This document shows, piece after piece, positions 17,584 to 26,235 of a stretch of 64,000 nt of DNA; positions within the stretch are counted from its first letter, which is position 1; every line of letters starts with the position of its first letter. The stretch is from assembly GCF_001623075.1 (NCBI RefSeq), contig NZ_LMCF01000006.1, forward strand, positions 1-64,000. Reading direction: 5' to 3'. A program made the translations under genes and the position numbers. Source of the DNA: Pseudovibrio sp. Ad37. Lineage in GTDB: Bacteria; Pseudomonadota; Alphaproteobacteria; Rhizobiales; Stappiaceae. The notes under the pieces were generated by a model. The model was not told where the DNA came from. It worked only from the letters and a program-made list of their open reading frames with translations, and ran no database searches.

Positions 17584-18633
17584 ATGCAGTTTATCCCTGT
17601 TGCGCCTGACCTGCCGAACCTCCCTCTTGCCCCACGCTTGCTTGCAGAGCTGTGTCAGGAGAAAGGCATCAAACTCGCTCTCGACAGCGAGTTCTTCTAT
17701 TTCGGCTATATCGAAACAGGCAGCGGCAAACGCTTTCCCATCAAGGGCGGAGCCTTCGCACTCAATAGCTATGCTGCTGGAGAGGCTGCGCGAGACAAGG
17801 ATTTCTGCGGTCGCCTGCTACAGGACGCAGGTCTGCCCACCCCAAACTTCAAACTCATTCATTCAGACAAAGCCATCAGGCAACTCAGCATCGCCAACCC
17901 ACATGTCGCCAAAAGCCTGAACACGCTCACAGATGCAGGCGAGATCGCTCAGTCACTGGGTTATCCGGTTTTCATAAAACCCAATGAGGGCACCCAAGGC
18001 GTTGGCGTTCAGAAGATTTCTGATGAGGCGGAACTCAACACCCATCTCACAAACGCTTTGCGATCCAACGACCGCATGCTGGTACAGGAAGCTGTCTCAG
18101 GCCGTGACTACCGCGTGATTGTACTTGATGGAACCATTCTGGCCATCATCGAACGGCGCCCTCTCTCCATCATCGGAGATGGCACCAACACCGTTGCAGA
18201 ACTACTGGCTGCAAAAATCAAAACCCTCACCACCCGCAGCGGCGGCTATAAGGTTGAAAACGACGACCCGCGCATCCTCAAAGCCATTCAGGAAGCTGGC
18301 TACAATCTGGCAAGCACTCTCCATAACGGAGAATTCCTGCAGCTCCTCTCCAATGCCAACCTCTCAACCGGTGGTGAAGCAGTCGACGTCACCGACCTCG
18401 CGTCGCCAGGCTTCAAAGATCTGGCAGTAGAAGCAGCGCGCGTATGCGGCTTACGCTATGCGGGCGTCGACATCCTTTGCGATGATCTCAGCAAAGACGA
18501 CGCACCAGCAAACGTCTTGGAACTGAATGCAGGCCCCGGCCTCACCAACTTCTGGCAAGCTTCCCCGAACCATCATCATCGCATTAGAGCGGTCTATCGG
18601 GGTGTTTTAGAGGCCATGCTGGAAACCGCTTAA
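17584..18633 (+). CDS. ATP-grasp ligase, cyanophycin synthetase/GshAB-like
   Basis: A 349-residue ATP-grasp enzyme expected to form an amide or peptide bond through an acyl phosphate. The fold is visible: a pre-domain with FCGRLLQDAGLPTP (about 80-93), the nucleotide subdomain YPVFIKPNEGTQGVGVQKI, the acidic hinge VQEAVSGRDYRVIVLDG, and the metal-binding LELNAGPGLTNFW near the C terminus. RRPLSIIGDGTNTVAEL resembles cyanophycin synthetase and the ATP-grasp half of GshAB. The Mur-ligase half of cyanophycin synthetase is absent, so cyanophycin is unlikely to be made by it alone. Substrates are unknown. It starts 18 bases after the lolA terminator and has no obvious partner gene. Confidence 0.82.
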   Translation: MQFIPVAPDLPNLPLAPRLLAELCQEKGIKLALDSEFFYFGYIETGSGKRFPIKGGAFALNSYAAGEAARDKDFCGRLLQDAGLPTPNFKLIHSDKAIRQLSIANPHVAKSLNTLTDAGEIAQSLGYPVFIKPNEGTQGVGVQKISDEAELNTHLTNALRSNDRMLVQEAVSGRDYRVIVLDGTILAIIERRPLSIIGDGTNTVAELLAAKIKTLTTRSGGYKVENDDPRILKAIQEAGYNLASTLHNGEFLQLLSNANLSTGGEAVDVTDLASPGFKDLAVEAARVCGLRYAGVDILCDDLSKDDAPANVLELNAGPGLTNFWQASPNHHHRIRAVYRGVLEAMLETA

Positions 18634-18647
18634 CGGTAGTCCAAAAG

Positions 18648-18671
18648 CAAAATGGCGGGAAATTCCCGCCA
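18648..18671 (-). terminator. Terminator of the DUF1737 gene
   Basis: TGGCGGGA and TCCCGCCA form an eight-base perfect stem at 18653-18660 and 18664-18671 with a three-base loop. On the minus strand TTTTGCTTTTG follows. It also faces the ATP-grasp gene end and may serve both convergent genes. Confidence 0.75.
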
Positions 18672-18697
18672 CTTCCAACATCAATCAAAAACGTGTC

Positions 18698-18904
18698 TTA
18701 CCAAGCGCCAAGCTTGGTCTCTGGCGTATACTTCTCACCATCAACATGCTTGACCACAGCCTGACCACAAATGGTAAGGCCCTGAGTTGCGTCATAAGTC
18801 ATGGTTGGAGAGCCCTGCAGTTCCCAACCTTTGTTGAGCGCTTCAGTGACGCGGTGACAAAACTTTGCAGAATCCGGTTCGGTGATGAGGCGGTAAAGGC
18901 GCAT
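18698..18904 (-). CDS. DUF1737 family small protein
   Basis: A 68-residue protein beginning MRLYRLITEPDSAKFCHRV, then LNKGWELQGSPTMTYD and GQAVVKHVDG, which is the whole DUF1737 domain. Members are widespread, mostly in proteobacteria; the function is unknown. I chose the ATG at 18904 because AAAGGA lies seven bases upstream and the domain starts there; the frame extends 16 codons upstream without support. It is monocistronic, with a terminator directly downstream. Confidence 0.88.
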   Translation of the reverse strand: MRLYRLITEPDSAKFCHRVTEALNKGWELQGSPTMTYDATQGLTICGQAVVKHVDGEKYTPETKLGAW

Positions 18905-18995
18905 GTTTATTCCTTTAAATTCTTCTGGTGTGGGCGGGAACCTACCAGCCACACCTATCTGATACCAGAGGTTAAAACGTGCACAGAGTTCAAAT

Positions 18996-19898
18996 TTACG
19001 CGTTCACGTGCCGCTTGATAGCCTCAGCAATCGCAACCGTTTTGCGGCCAATATCTGCATGCAGACGCTCAACCATTTTGCCATCAACCTGCACGGCGCC
19101 TTTGCTCTGGTTTTCTGGCAGCTCAAACTCGGCAATCATCTTCTTCGCCCACTCAACATCCGCCTTACTCGGCGCAAAGGCAGTGTTGCAAGGCCCAAGC
19201 TGCTTCGGATGGATCAACGTTTTGCCATCCAGCCCCATCTCTGCCCCCTGCTTACATTCTTCTGCAAAGCCCTCAAGGTCAGAGAAGTTGTTATAAACGC
19301 CATCCAGAATATCCGCGCCACCAACACGCGCTATCGCCAGGAGGGTCATCAGCCAAGGCATCAAAACAGCACGTCCCGGTAGGATCTTTGCACCACTCTC
19401 CTTGCTCAGATCATTGGTGCCGATGATGAACACGTCCAGACGGTTATGTGGGTCCTTGGCAGCCTCAGCAATCTCGGAGGCATTGAGGATCGCACCCGGG
19501 GTCTCAAGCATCGCCCAGATGCGAACACTATCAGCACCCTGCTCAGTCAGATAATCCGCAACAGGCTGAATATCAGCAAGGCTCTCCACCTTCGGCAAAA
19601 GCACAGCATCCGGTTTGGCAGCAACAGCTGCTCTCAGGTCTTCCTGGCCCCAGAGGGTCTTCATCCCATTGATACGAATAACAAGCTCACGATGCCCGTA
19701 ACCGCCACCAGCGACAGCCTCACACACTTGGGTGCGCGCCATCTCTTTGGCATCAGGCGCAACAGCGTCTTCAAGGTCCAGCAGCAGCACATCCACATCC
19801 AGCCCTTTGGCCTTTTCCAGTACCCGTGCGTTTGAGCCCGGCATGTAAAGCGCACTGCGACGCGGTCTGATACTGTGAACTTGCTCTGAGCTAGACAT
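18996..19898 (-). CDS. HpcH/HpaI-CitE family acyl-CoA lyase
   Basis: A 300-residue TIM-barrel lyase of the citrate lyase beta/malyl-CoA lyase family (CitE-like). RRSALYMPGSNARVLEKA is the CoA-proximal N-terminal signature. LLLDLEDAVAPDAK and VLLPKVES supply the Mg2+ and acyl-CoA site, and LETPGAI carries the catalytic glutamate. Family members cleave or form malyl-CoA, beta-methylmalyl-CoA or citramalyl-CoA. No glyoxylate or propionate pathway genes flank it, so the substrate is undecided. GGA sits six bases before the ATG. Confidence 0.88.
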   Translation of the reverse strand: MSSSEQVHSIRPRRSALYMPGSNARVLEKAKGLDVDVLLLDLEDAVAPDAKEMARTQVCEAVAGGGYGHRELVIRINGMKTLWGQEDLRAAVAAKPDAVLLPKVESLADIQPVADYLTEQGADSVRIWAMLETPGAILNASEIAEAAKDPHNRLDVFIIGTNDLSKESGAKILPGRAVLMPWLMTLLAIARVGGADILDGVYNNFSDLEGFAEECKQGAEMGLDGKTLIHPKQLGPCNTAFAPSKADVEWAKKMIAEFELPENQSKGAVQVDGKMVERLHADIGRKTVAIAEAIKRHVNA

Positions 19899-20166
19899 GA
19901 CACTTCCTGTTGCGTTGCAAAATCAGGCTGAGTTTAGAGGCCTCAACCCGCCTTCACTACTCACCATTCGTGCTATTTACGAGTTTTGAACCGTCAAACA
20001 CTAGGTCTTTGGCCGCAATAATAGCACCGATGAAAAACAAGCCAGCCTTAGGAATTAGGCATCCCACAAAATTCCAAGCCCTATGAGACTTTCACACCTT
20101 GATTTTAAGGGATTTTTGGGGTCACTCTATAACGCAAAATCAAACGAAGGAACGGGAAGAGGTATA

Positions 20167-20628
20167 ATGGCTGATCTTTCTTTTAGAGCCTTAAAACCCG
20201 GTGACGCGCCAGACTTGGCCCCTCTCATTGCAGAGAATGCGCAAGCTCTTAAGCGCGGTGCTCCACGTCGCCCGGACGAAGTCTTTTCCGAGCGCCTGCT
20301 CGAAGACAAGTCCATCGAAATCATTGGTGCATTCGAAGGTGAGACACTGGTTGGCTTTGCCGCTTTCTTTGACATTCCAGACCTGATCTCTGGCCTGCGC
20401 ATTGGCCAGTTGGATGATATCTACGTCGTACAGAACCATCGCCAAACCGGCATCGGTCGCACTCTCGTGGAAGAAATCTCCAGGATCGGCAAGGAACGTG
20501 ATTGGCTTCATGTCCGCTGGCTGGTGCCAAACAAAAATAAGGTCGACAACAGCCTCTTTGAAAATCTGGCAGAACCAGACGACAAAGACAGCTTCATCGT
20601 CCCGATTGACCGTCTGGCTCTCGCATAA
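20167..20628 (+). CDS. GNAT family N-acetyltransferase
   Basis: A 153-residue acetyltransferase. Motif A is about residues 88-102: VVQNHRQTGIGRTLVEE, the Q/R-x-x-G-x-G loop. The C-terminal motif B region reads LFENLAEPDDKDSF. I chose the ATG at 20167 because GAGG precedes it by five bases; the frame is open further upstream. It ends at a symmetrical terminator shared with the convergent DUF2125 gene. Substrate unknown. Confidence 0.87.
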   Translation: MADLSFRALKPGDAPDLAPLIAENAQALKRGAPRRPDEVFSERLLEDKSIEIIGAFEGETLVGFAAFFDIPDLISGLRIGQLDDIYVVQNHRQTGIGRTLVEEISRIGKERDWLHVRWLVPNKNKVDNSLFENLAEPDDKDSFIVPIDRLALA

Positions 20629-20632
20629 ACCA

Positions 20633-20656
20633 AAAGCGGCTCTTACGAGCCGCTTT
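20633..20656. terminator. Bidirectional terminator overlapping the DUF2125 stop codon
   Basis: AAAGCGGCTC (20633-20642) and GAGCCGCTTT (20647-20656) are perfect ten-base arms around TTAC. T-rich tracts follow on both strands. The DUF2125 stop codon (TAA on minus, 20643-20645) lies in the loop, so one arm codes for the last residues of that protein. Confidence 0.92.
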
Positions 20657-21686
20657 CTTTTATGATCAACTGAGGCACAGGCCCCAGATCAAAGAACGCA
20701 ATACGAGCACGCCCATTCTCAATGGTCACTGGGATCTTGAGCGTCGGCACACCATTTACCGCACTTCCCTGCCCAATACTCATCGCAGTCTTTTGCAGCG
20801 TTTCAAGCATTTTGGAGCCTTGTGGGAACAGTGGCCGCAACACATCCTCCAACTGATGAATACCAGTGATCACCAGCGGCAGCGTTCCATTCAAACGCCC
20901 CTGACGGTCAATCACCAGATCACCACCCGTATTGACGGAAAACTCACCGCTTTTCAGCTGCAAGCTGGAGAGGTTGACCTTTAATTCTTCATCAACCATC
21001 AAATCAGCAATATTGCGAACTTTGCCGTCCAGAAGCTTCGAGCCCTCCGGCAACTGAATAACAAGGCTGATATCCAACGGCACATCATCAGACACTTTAC
21101 CCGCTGTCAGGCCATTGACCTGCACAGCCAGATCAAGCGCGTCCTCATTGCCTTCAACGCGGCGCATATGCGCTTCTGTCCGCTCAGCATTCAACTCAAC
21201 GGACTGCTCGCCAATGGTGTAAGTCAGCTTCGGCTCTTTAAAGACAGCGTCAATTTTGGCAGGCTTACTGTTTTCAGCCACCACGCTCGCCTGAGCAGTT
21301 TTCCAATGCGCTGAGTATGCAGGTCCCTGTTGACCAAAGTTCGCCTCGGCAGGACCGGTCGCCTCAAAGATCACATGGGTCGGGTTATAAGCCAGCGCTA
21401 CACCACGTAACTCATTGATAAAATACCACTCTCCGTTCTTATCCATGCGGAACGGGGTACAGGTCAGTTCAAATCGGAACGGGTAACCACCAAGTTGCTG
21501 GTCACCACATTTAAGACCTCCGCCGTCTGCTTCCGCAACCTTTACACCATTGCGTAAAACATCAGAAACAATACCGCGCCCAACTGCCCAATAGGCGGAC
21601 CACCCGCCAATGATCAAGGCGACAAGGATCGCCAAAACGAAATACGCAGACTTTCTTGGAGGCCGGGATACTTTTGGTTCAGTCAT
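20643..21686 (-). CDS. DUF2125 domain-containing protein
   Basis: A 347-residue protein with a short basic N terminus, one membrane anchor (about 14-36) and a long predicted periplasmic beta-rich domain. A Cys pair (LKCGDQQLGGYPFRFELTC) follows soon after the anchor. The GGYPFRFEL motif is the DUF2125 hallmark in alphaproteobacteria. The repeated strand pattern recalls the AsmA-like/YdgA-like periplasmic families, but the function is unknown. It lies in the common neighbourhood of a ChaC-type gene, plsC and ftsXE. Its final codons form part of the shared terminator. Confidence 0.88.
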   Translation of the reverse strand: MTEPKVSRPPRKSAYFVLAILVALIIGGWSAYWAVGRGIVSDVLRNGVKVAEADGGGLKCGDQQLGGYPFRFELTCTPFRMDKNGEWYFINELRGVALAYNPTHVIFEATGPAEANFGQQGPAYSAHWKTAQASVVAENSKPAKIDAVFKEPKLTYTIGEQSVELNAERTEAHMRRVEGNEDALDLAVQVNGLTAGKVSDDVPLDISLVIQLPEGSKLLDGKVRNIADLMVDEELKVNLSSLQLKSGEFSVNTGGDLVIDRQGRLNGTLPLVITGIHQLEDVLRPLFPQGSKMLETLQKTAMSIGQGSAVNGVPTLKIPVTIENGRARIAFFDLGPVPQLIIKESGS

Positions 21687-21701
21687 CTACTCTCCGTTAC
21701 C

Positions 21702-21719
21702 CTCACACAGTGCTGTGAG
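21702..21719. promoter_or_regulatory. Inverted repeat between divergent DUF2125 and ChaC genes
   Basis: CTCACA and TGTGAG (six bases each, six apart) are centred 24 bases before the DUF2125 start, in the only non-coding gap available for both divergent promoters. The arms resemble a CRP/FNR half-site only loosely. It could be a chance palindrome. Confidence 0.3.
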
Positions 21720-21780
21720 TTGCATGCTGATTACGAGCCTGATAGGCGTGTCATTCAAAGAATTCTACGAGAAAATAGTT

Positions 21781-22305
21781 ATGCGAGATTTATGGATATT
21801 TGGCTACGGCTCACTAATTTGGCGCCCTGGCTTTACTTTCGAGCAAGCAGTCCCCGCAATCTTGCATGGCGTTCATAGAACTCTTTGTGTGTATTCATGG
21901 GTTCATCGTGGGACTCAAGACAACCCTGGACTGGTATTTGGGCTGGATAAAGGCGGTGCTTGCATCGGCATGGCATTCAGGGTCTCACCAGAAAACTGGC
22001 AGCACACACTTGGGTACCTCCGCGAACGTGAACAGCAAACCATGGTGTATCTGGAAACACACCGCCGTGTCCGTTTGCTGGACGAGGAAGGCACCAAAGT
22101 TCGTGCAGTCACATTCGTTGCAGACCAGAAACACGAGCAATATGCAGGTGCGTTACCGCTAAAAGACCAATTGCAGATTGTAAAGGGGGCTGTGGGTCAG
22201 TCTGGCGCAAATCCGGAGTATGTACTCAACACTCACGCGCATATGAAGGAAATGGGTATTAAAGACCAGAACGTAGAATGGCTGGCACGACAACTCTCGA
22301 TATAA
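21781..22305 (+). CDS. ChaC-like gamma-glutamylcyclotransferase
   Basis: A 174-residue ChaC-type enzyme, expected to cleave glutathione to 5-oxoproline and Cys-Gly. The BtrG-fold substrate loop is at the very start: WIFGYGSLIWRPGF. The family's HGVHRTLCVYSWVHRGT and PGLVFGLDKGG follow, as do YLETHRRVRLLD and the conserved YVLNTHAHMKEMG near the C terminus. The catalytic Glu is probably that of REREQQTM. The ATG at 21781 matches the family N terminus; its ribosome site is weak. It is divergent from DUF2125, with which it shares the common alphaproteobacterial neighbourhood. Confidence 0.92.
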   Translation: MRDLWIFGYGSLIWRPGFTFEQAVPAILHGVHRTLCVYSWVHRGTQDNPGLVFGLDKGGACIGMAFRVSPENWQHTLGYLREREQQTMVYLETHRRVRLLDEEGTKVRAVTFVADQKHEQYAGALPLKDQLQIVKGAVGQSGANPEYVLNTHAHMKEMGIKDQNVEWLARQLSI

Positions 22306-22318
22306 CTTCAGGTTTCGA

Positions 22319-22723
22319 CTACTCGTCTTCCTGCTTGATATAAGAAAAGATCCCCGTACGCAGATCATTGTGAGCGCGATCCCTCTCCGCGCTGTCTTCT
22401 GCCAGAAGATGTACGTATGCACCCTGCGAAGGTTTCAGCGCAGGCATTGGGGTCTTTTCATTCGACATACCCAAAAACCCGAGCCAGACAACGGCTTCGC
22501 TCTTCTTGTCTGTGATCAGAACAAGGTTCTCCGCATAGTCAGAAACTTCTTCCGGAGAGATCCGGGTAAAGAGGTAACGATGCCCGGATGCACCAGACCA
22601 GTATTTGAACTGGCTACCAGCACCTAGCTCCTCTGACACACGTGGAGACCTGCCACTTGGCAAGCGATCATCAAACAATGAGTACTGCAACGCACTCTCC
22701 TGATTTCTCCTGCTATTTCCCAT
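22319..22723 (-). CDS. Conserved hypothetical protein
   Basis: A 134-residue soluble protein I do not recognise beyond resemblance to short uncharacterised alphaproteobacterial proteins. The middle carries SQFKYWSGASGHRYLFTRIS, then AENLVLITDK and VVWLGFLG, suggesting a small alpha/beta domain with aromatic residues exposed. The C-terminal part is charged (HLLAEDSAERDRAHNDLR). There is no signal peptide, membrane helix or metal site. It is convergent with the ChaC gene (13-base gap) and is cut off from plsC downstream of it by a plsC terminator, so it should have its own promoter. Confidence 0.7.
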   Translation of the reverse strand: MGNSRRNQESALQYSLFDDRLPSGRSPRVSEELGAGSQFKYWSGASGHRYLFTRISPEEVSDYAENLVLITDKKSEAVVWLGFLGMSNEKTPMPALKPSQGAYVHLLAEDSAERDRAHNDLRTGIFSYIKQEDE

Positions 22724-22777
22724 AGTACTTTATAGAACAAACTGCGAACATGTTACAAGTTAAGCCAGAGCATTGTC

Positions 22778-22816
22778 AAAAAAAGAAGCCGCCTTTAAGG
22801 CAAAGGCGACCTTCTT
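22778..22816 (-). terminator. Rho-independent terminator of plsC
   Basis: On the minus strand, AAGAAG-G-TCGCCTTT pairs with AAAGGCG-G-CTTCTT around a short loop (outer arm interrupted by one mismatch). A run of Ts follows at 22784-22778. It lies 32 bases past the plsC stop. Confidence 0.88.
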
Positions 22817-22848
22817 CCTTTGAAACATCTGATTTCCACGCAAAATCT

Positions 22849-23628
22849 TTATTTTTTCTTATATTCTGCCTGCAGTACACGAGCTTCTTTGATGATAATG
22901 TTATCCGGCGTATCTTTTTCCGCTTCATCAAGCAAACGTTCAGAGGCAGTCTCGATCCGCTCCTGCAAAAGCTTGAAGAATTCCTCCGGTGGCAAGCCCG
23001 GCTGAATAGGCTCAAGGATCTCTGCTTTGATCGTGCCAGGGAAACGGAAGAACCGGCGACGCGGCCAATAAACACCTGAGTTAAGAGCAATCGGAACAAT
23101 AGGGCAGTTCAGCGTTTTATAAAGGTGCACGATACCATATTTGTATTGTGGCTCAGCACCAGCTGGACGGCGTGTTCCTTCTGGGTAGATGATGATATTG
23201 CGGTTTTCCGCAATAGCCTCAGCAGCTCTCTTACCCATGGCAGCAAGGGCCTTGCCCTTTTTACCGCGATCAACAGGGATCTGGCGGAACTTCATCAGAT
23301 ACCATCCGAAGAATGGCACCCAGCGCAACTCACGCTTCAGGATAAACGTTGGCTGACGATAATACTCAGCAAGCGCAAACGTTTCCCATGCAGACTGGTG
23401 CTTGGAAACGATGACACAGCCCGTATCTGGCAGGTTTTCGAGGCCTGTGATCTCGGATTTTACACCACCAACCCAACGCAACAAAAACTTCTCTACACGG
23501 CACCAGAATGGCAGCAACCACCAGCAATACCGGACAGGAAGAATAAACAAAAACATACACGCGATCATAATGATCAGGGTGCTGATGTAAAAAAGCACGT
23601 TAAAAAGAACGGAACGCAGGACGAGCAT
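22849..23628 (-). CDS. plsC: 1-acyl-sn-glycerol-3-phosphate acyltransferase
   Basis: Makes phosphatidic acid from lysophosphatidic acid at the inner membrane. Two N-terminal hydrophobic segments (about 8-40) precede the catalytic block VSKHQSAWETF near residue 77; this is the HX4E variant of HX4D common in proteobacterial PlsC. The substrate motifs PVDRGKKGKAL and YPEGTRRPAG are intact, as is the late CPIVPIALNSG. I chose the ATG at 23628 (259 residues), which has AAGG just upstream; a GTG ten codons earlier is possible. It belongs to the ftsE-ftsX-ydcF-plsC run on the minus strand and ends at a strong terminator. Confidence 0.95.
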   Translation of the reverse strand: MLVLRSVLFNVLFYISTLIIMIACMFLFILPVRYCWWLLPFWCRVEKFLLRWVGGVKSEITGLENLPDTGCVIVSKHQSAWETFALAEYYRQPTFILKRELRWVPFFGWYLMKFRQIPVDRGKKGKALAAMGKRAAEAIAENRNIIIYPEGTRRPAGAEPQYKYGIVHLYKTLNCPIVPIALNSGVYWPRRRFFRFPGTIKAEILEPIQPGLPPEEFFKLLQERIETASERLLDEAEKDTPDNIIIKEARVLQAEYKKK

Positions 23629-23693
23629 AGGACCTTCACAACCATTTCCACCCAGCACTATGCCAAGGTGAATTCAGATTTCATCTTACGAAA

Positions 23694-24413
23694 TTAAGAG
23701 GAGTGTCTTACAGGGAATACAGCGTCCAGCTCAACTCGCAGCCGAACGAGGATATACTTCACATATTCGCGGAGGAGAAGCTTTGTTATCGAAGAACTTT
23801 CATACCAACGCTCTAAATCCAGCTCTTTATGGTAGACAGGGCTTGGGTAAAGCTCAGCATCCGGCAGGCGAACTTGCAATTCGGCCAACGCTCTAGGCAT
23901 GTGATAGGCACTGGTAACGACCAACAGTGAGCTGAACTGATTTTTTCGCACCCAGTTCGCCGTTTCCTCGGCATTCCCGATGGTATTGAGCGCTTTTCGG
24001 TCCAGATCAACGCAGCAATCAAACAACCACATCCGTTTGGAATTAAGCCGCGCAATCTGCTTTGCACTGGTTGATGGGTGAACGCCAGAGATTAAAAGAC
24101 GCTTCGCGCTTCCCACTTCCAGAAGATCCAGACTTTGCGAAATCCGGTCTCGACCACCAGTCAAAACAACAATGCCATCAGCATGTTTGGGTACAACAGC
24201 CTGCACAGCGGGCTGCAAAACTTCCACAAACCACAAGAAGCCAGCTGCAAAAACGACAGAGCAAATCAGAAACAACAAAAAGAAGAAACGGATACTGCAC
24301 CGGACAAACGACTTCCGGCCAGAGCGTTTATCAACGCTGGCTGGTACCGGCTCTTGCTCACCGGGTGCTTTAAATTTAGCCGCTGTGTCGCGCGTATTCA
24401 AAGAATGCTCCAT
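23694..24413 (-). CDS. YdcF/DUF218 family membrane protein
   Basis: A 239-residue protein with one N-terminal membrane anchor (about 38-63) and a periplasmic DUF218 domain of the SanA/ElyC/YdcF type. Typical strings are ADGIVVLTGGRDRISQ, KRLLISGVHP, ALNTIGNAEETANWV and LLVVTSAYHMPRAL. ElyC and SanA relatives affect envelope integrity, peptidoglycan synthesis and vancomycin sensitivity; YdcF binds S-adenosylmethionine in vitro. The biochemical activity is not settled. Its place between ftsX and plsC is conserved in Hyphomicrobiales and supports an envelope role. Confidence 0.92.
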   Translation of the reverse strand: MEHSLNTRDTAAKFKAPGEQEPVPASVDKRSGRKSFVRCSIRFFFLLFLICSVVFAAGFLWFVEVLQPAVQAVVPKHADGIVVLTGGRDRISQSLDLLEVGSAKRLLISGVHPSTSAKQIARLNSKRMWLFDCCVDLDRKALNTIGNAEETANWVRKNQFSSLLVVTSAYHMPRALAELQVRLPDAELYPSPVYHKELDLERWYESSSITKLLLREYVKYILVRLRVELDAVFPVRHSS

Positions 24414-24503
24414 GATGCCGCTACAATGCTTATAGCCACAAACCTGAACGAATATTTTCCTGACTACATATCAGAACTGGCGAAAATGGGAAGAAAACGA
24501 CAC

Positions 24504-25583
24504 TTAATCCATATTTGCCAAATGTCTGTGGACAGCCAGACGAGACGTCAGAGCGGTTAAGACCGCAACAAGCACCACAACCGCAACAATTCCAACGTAC
24601 CCGATCACACCCACCTGCACCGCCCCAAACAAGGCCTGAACCTGATTACCGCTGACGGAAGTAATGTCCGAACTGCCAAAGAAACCGATGACCAGAAAGC
24701 TCAGTGCGGCAATCGTACCGCCGATGACCCCGCCTTTAAGCCCTAACACCAGGAAGTGACGCTGAAACTCGGAGGCAATAAAGCTAACTTCCGCACCAAC
24801 AAAGTGCAGCACTTCAACCACATCCTTGTTGCCGGACATAGCAGCCTGCGTCGCAAAAATGACGGAGAGCACCATGGAAAACAGAACAAGCACCAGGATA
24901 CCAAAACCTACAAGCACAGCGGTATTCGCCATCGCAGAAAGCTGGCGATTCCAGACACGGTGATCATCTACTGAGGCTGCACGAATATCCTGCTCAATCT
25001 TTGCCTTCATATCTGCCAGATTAAGCAACTCAGGATCATCTATTTCCACCAGAACCAGACGCGGAACCGGAAGCTCTTCCAGTTCAAGCCCGGCCCCAAG
25101 CCAGGGCTGAAGCAATCCCTTGGTTTCCTCATCAGAGAGCGCACGCGCATCCCCGACACCGGGAAACTCGCGAACAAGAGCCAACGTGCGATCAATCTCC
25201 TGCAGCATGTTCACGCCATCCGCAGGACGGATCTGCACAGTGACCTCGCGCACCAGATCATTGGTCCAGTCATTCGCCGCATCATTGACGATGGCAACAA
25301 ACCCAACGGTCAGGCAGGCCAGAAAACTCATGATCGCCACAACAAGCATCAAGGCCTGACCGGAGATCGCCTGCGGCGGTACAATCGGAGCAGGCCTCGC
25401 TTTGAGCTTGAATCGCAAACCAGAAGGTTTTGCACCCGCCGCTTTTTTGACCGGGCGACCACCCTTGCCTTTTGGCGGTCCTTTCCGCGGTCTGCTAGGC
25501 CTTTTTTGTCCAGCAGGCGCGCGTTTTGGCCCCGACTTCGGGCCAGACATTGGCGGTTCTCGTCTTTGCTGAGTATCAGTCAT
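24504..25583 (-). CDS. ftsX: Cell division protein FtsX
   Basis: The membrane half of the FtsEX complex that controls peptidoglycan hydrolases at the septum. A basic Pro/Lys/Arg-rich cytoplasmic tail of about 60 residues comes first. Then come a membrane helix (about 73-95), a periplasmic domain of some 100 residues, and three helices in the C-terminal half (MacB-type permease, NKDVVEVLHFVGAEVSFI being the coupling region). I chose the ATG at 25583 (359 residues), which overlaps the ftsE stop by eight bases, indicating translational coupling. The tail is longer and more basic than in E. coli FtsX. Confidence 0.95.
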   Translation of the reverse strand: MTDTQQRREPPMSGPKSGPKRAPAGQKRPSRPRKGPPKGKGGRPVKKAAGAKPSGLRFKLKARPAPIVPPQAISGQALMLVVAIMSFLACLTVGFVAIVNDAANDWTNDLVREVTVQIRPADGVNMLQEIDRTLALVREFPGVGDARALSDEETKGLLQPWLGAGLELEELPVPRLVLVEIDDPELLNLADMKAKIEQDIRAASVDDHRVWNRQLSAMANTAVLVGFGILVLVLFSMVLSVIFATQAAMSGNKDVVEVLHFVGAEVSFIASEFQRHFLVLGLKGGVIGGTIAALSFLVIGFFGSSDITSVSGNQVQALFGAVQVGVIGYVGIVAVVVLVAVLTALTSRLAVHRHLANMD

Positions 25584-26235
25584 GAACAGCCAACCGCCCG
25601 TCGTTGAGGATAAGATGCCGAGCTTCCACTTGCTCCAGCAAATGGAAATCATGGGTTGCGATCACCACGGAAGTGCCAAGCCGGTTCAGCTCAATGAACA
25701 AACGCAACAAACGGCGGGCAAGCGGAGGATCCACGTTACCTGTCGGCTCATCCGCAAGCAAAACTTCAGGCCGCGTGATCAACGCCCGCGCAATAGCAGC
25801 GCGCTGCTTCTCACCACCGGAAAGAACAGGCGGCAGCACATGCATACGGTCACCAAGTCCCACCCACTTCAGCAAATCAATCACATCAGGACGGTACTCT
25901 GCCTCGGATTTCCCCGCAACACGGTGCGGCAGAGCCACATTCTCGTAGGTGGTCAGGTGATCCAGCAACCGGAAATCCTGAAACACCACACCAATCCGGC
26001 GGCGCATGGACGGCAGCTCAGCCTTTGCGATCTTGGTGGTGTCTTTGCCAAAAACAGAAATCAACCCGCGAGTGGGGCGCATAGAAAGGAATAACAGGCG
26101 CAGCAAACTGGTTTTGCCCGCACCTGAAGGACCAGTGAGAAACTGAAAAGATTGCGGCTCAATGGAAAAGGTCAAATCCCGAAGTACTTCAGTGCCCATG
26201 CCATACCGAAGTCCCACATTCTCAAAGCGTATCAC
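25576..26235 (-). CDS. ftsE: Cell division ATP-binding protein FtsE
   Basis: A 219-residue ABC ATPase that partners FtsX. Walker A is GPSGAGKTS (residues about 35-43), the Q-loop VFQDFRLLDHLT, the signature LSGGEKQRAAIARAL, Walker B VLLADEPTGNVD, and the switch histidine lies in VIATHD. All catalytic residues are present. GLRYGMGTEVLRDL is the characteristic FtsE N terminus. It overlaps ftsX by eight bases and is transcribed divergently from the zinc-ribbon gene. Confidence 0.97.
   Translation of the reverse strand: MIRFENVGLRYGMGTEVLRDLTFSIEPQSFQFLTGPSGAGKTSLLRLLFLSMRPTRGLISVFGKDTTKIAKAELPSMRRRIGVVFQDFRLLDHLTTYENVALPHRVAGKSEAEYRPDVIDLLKWVGLGDRMHVLPPVLSGGEKQRAAIARALITRPEVLLADEPTGNVDPPLARRLLRLFIELNRLGTSVVIATHDFHLLEQVEARHLILNDGRLAVHD

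Noticed and set aside
18585-18600. TTAGAGCG-like string near the end of the ATP-grasp gene as another palindromic repeat copy
   Set aside because: It lies in coding sequence, has no matching arm, and is short enough to occur by chance.
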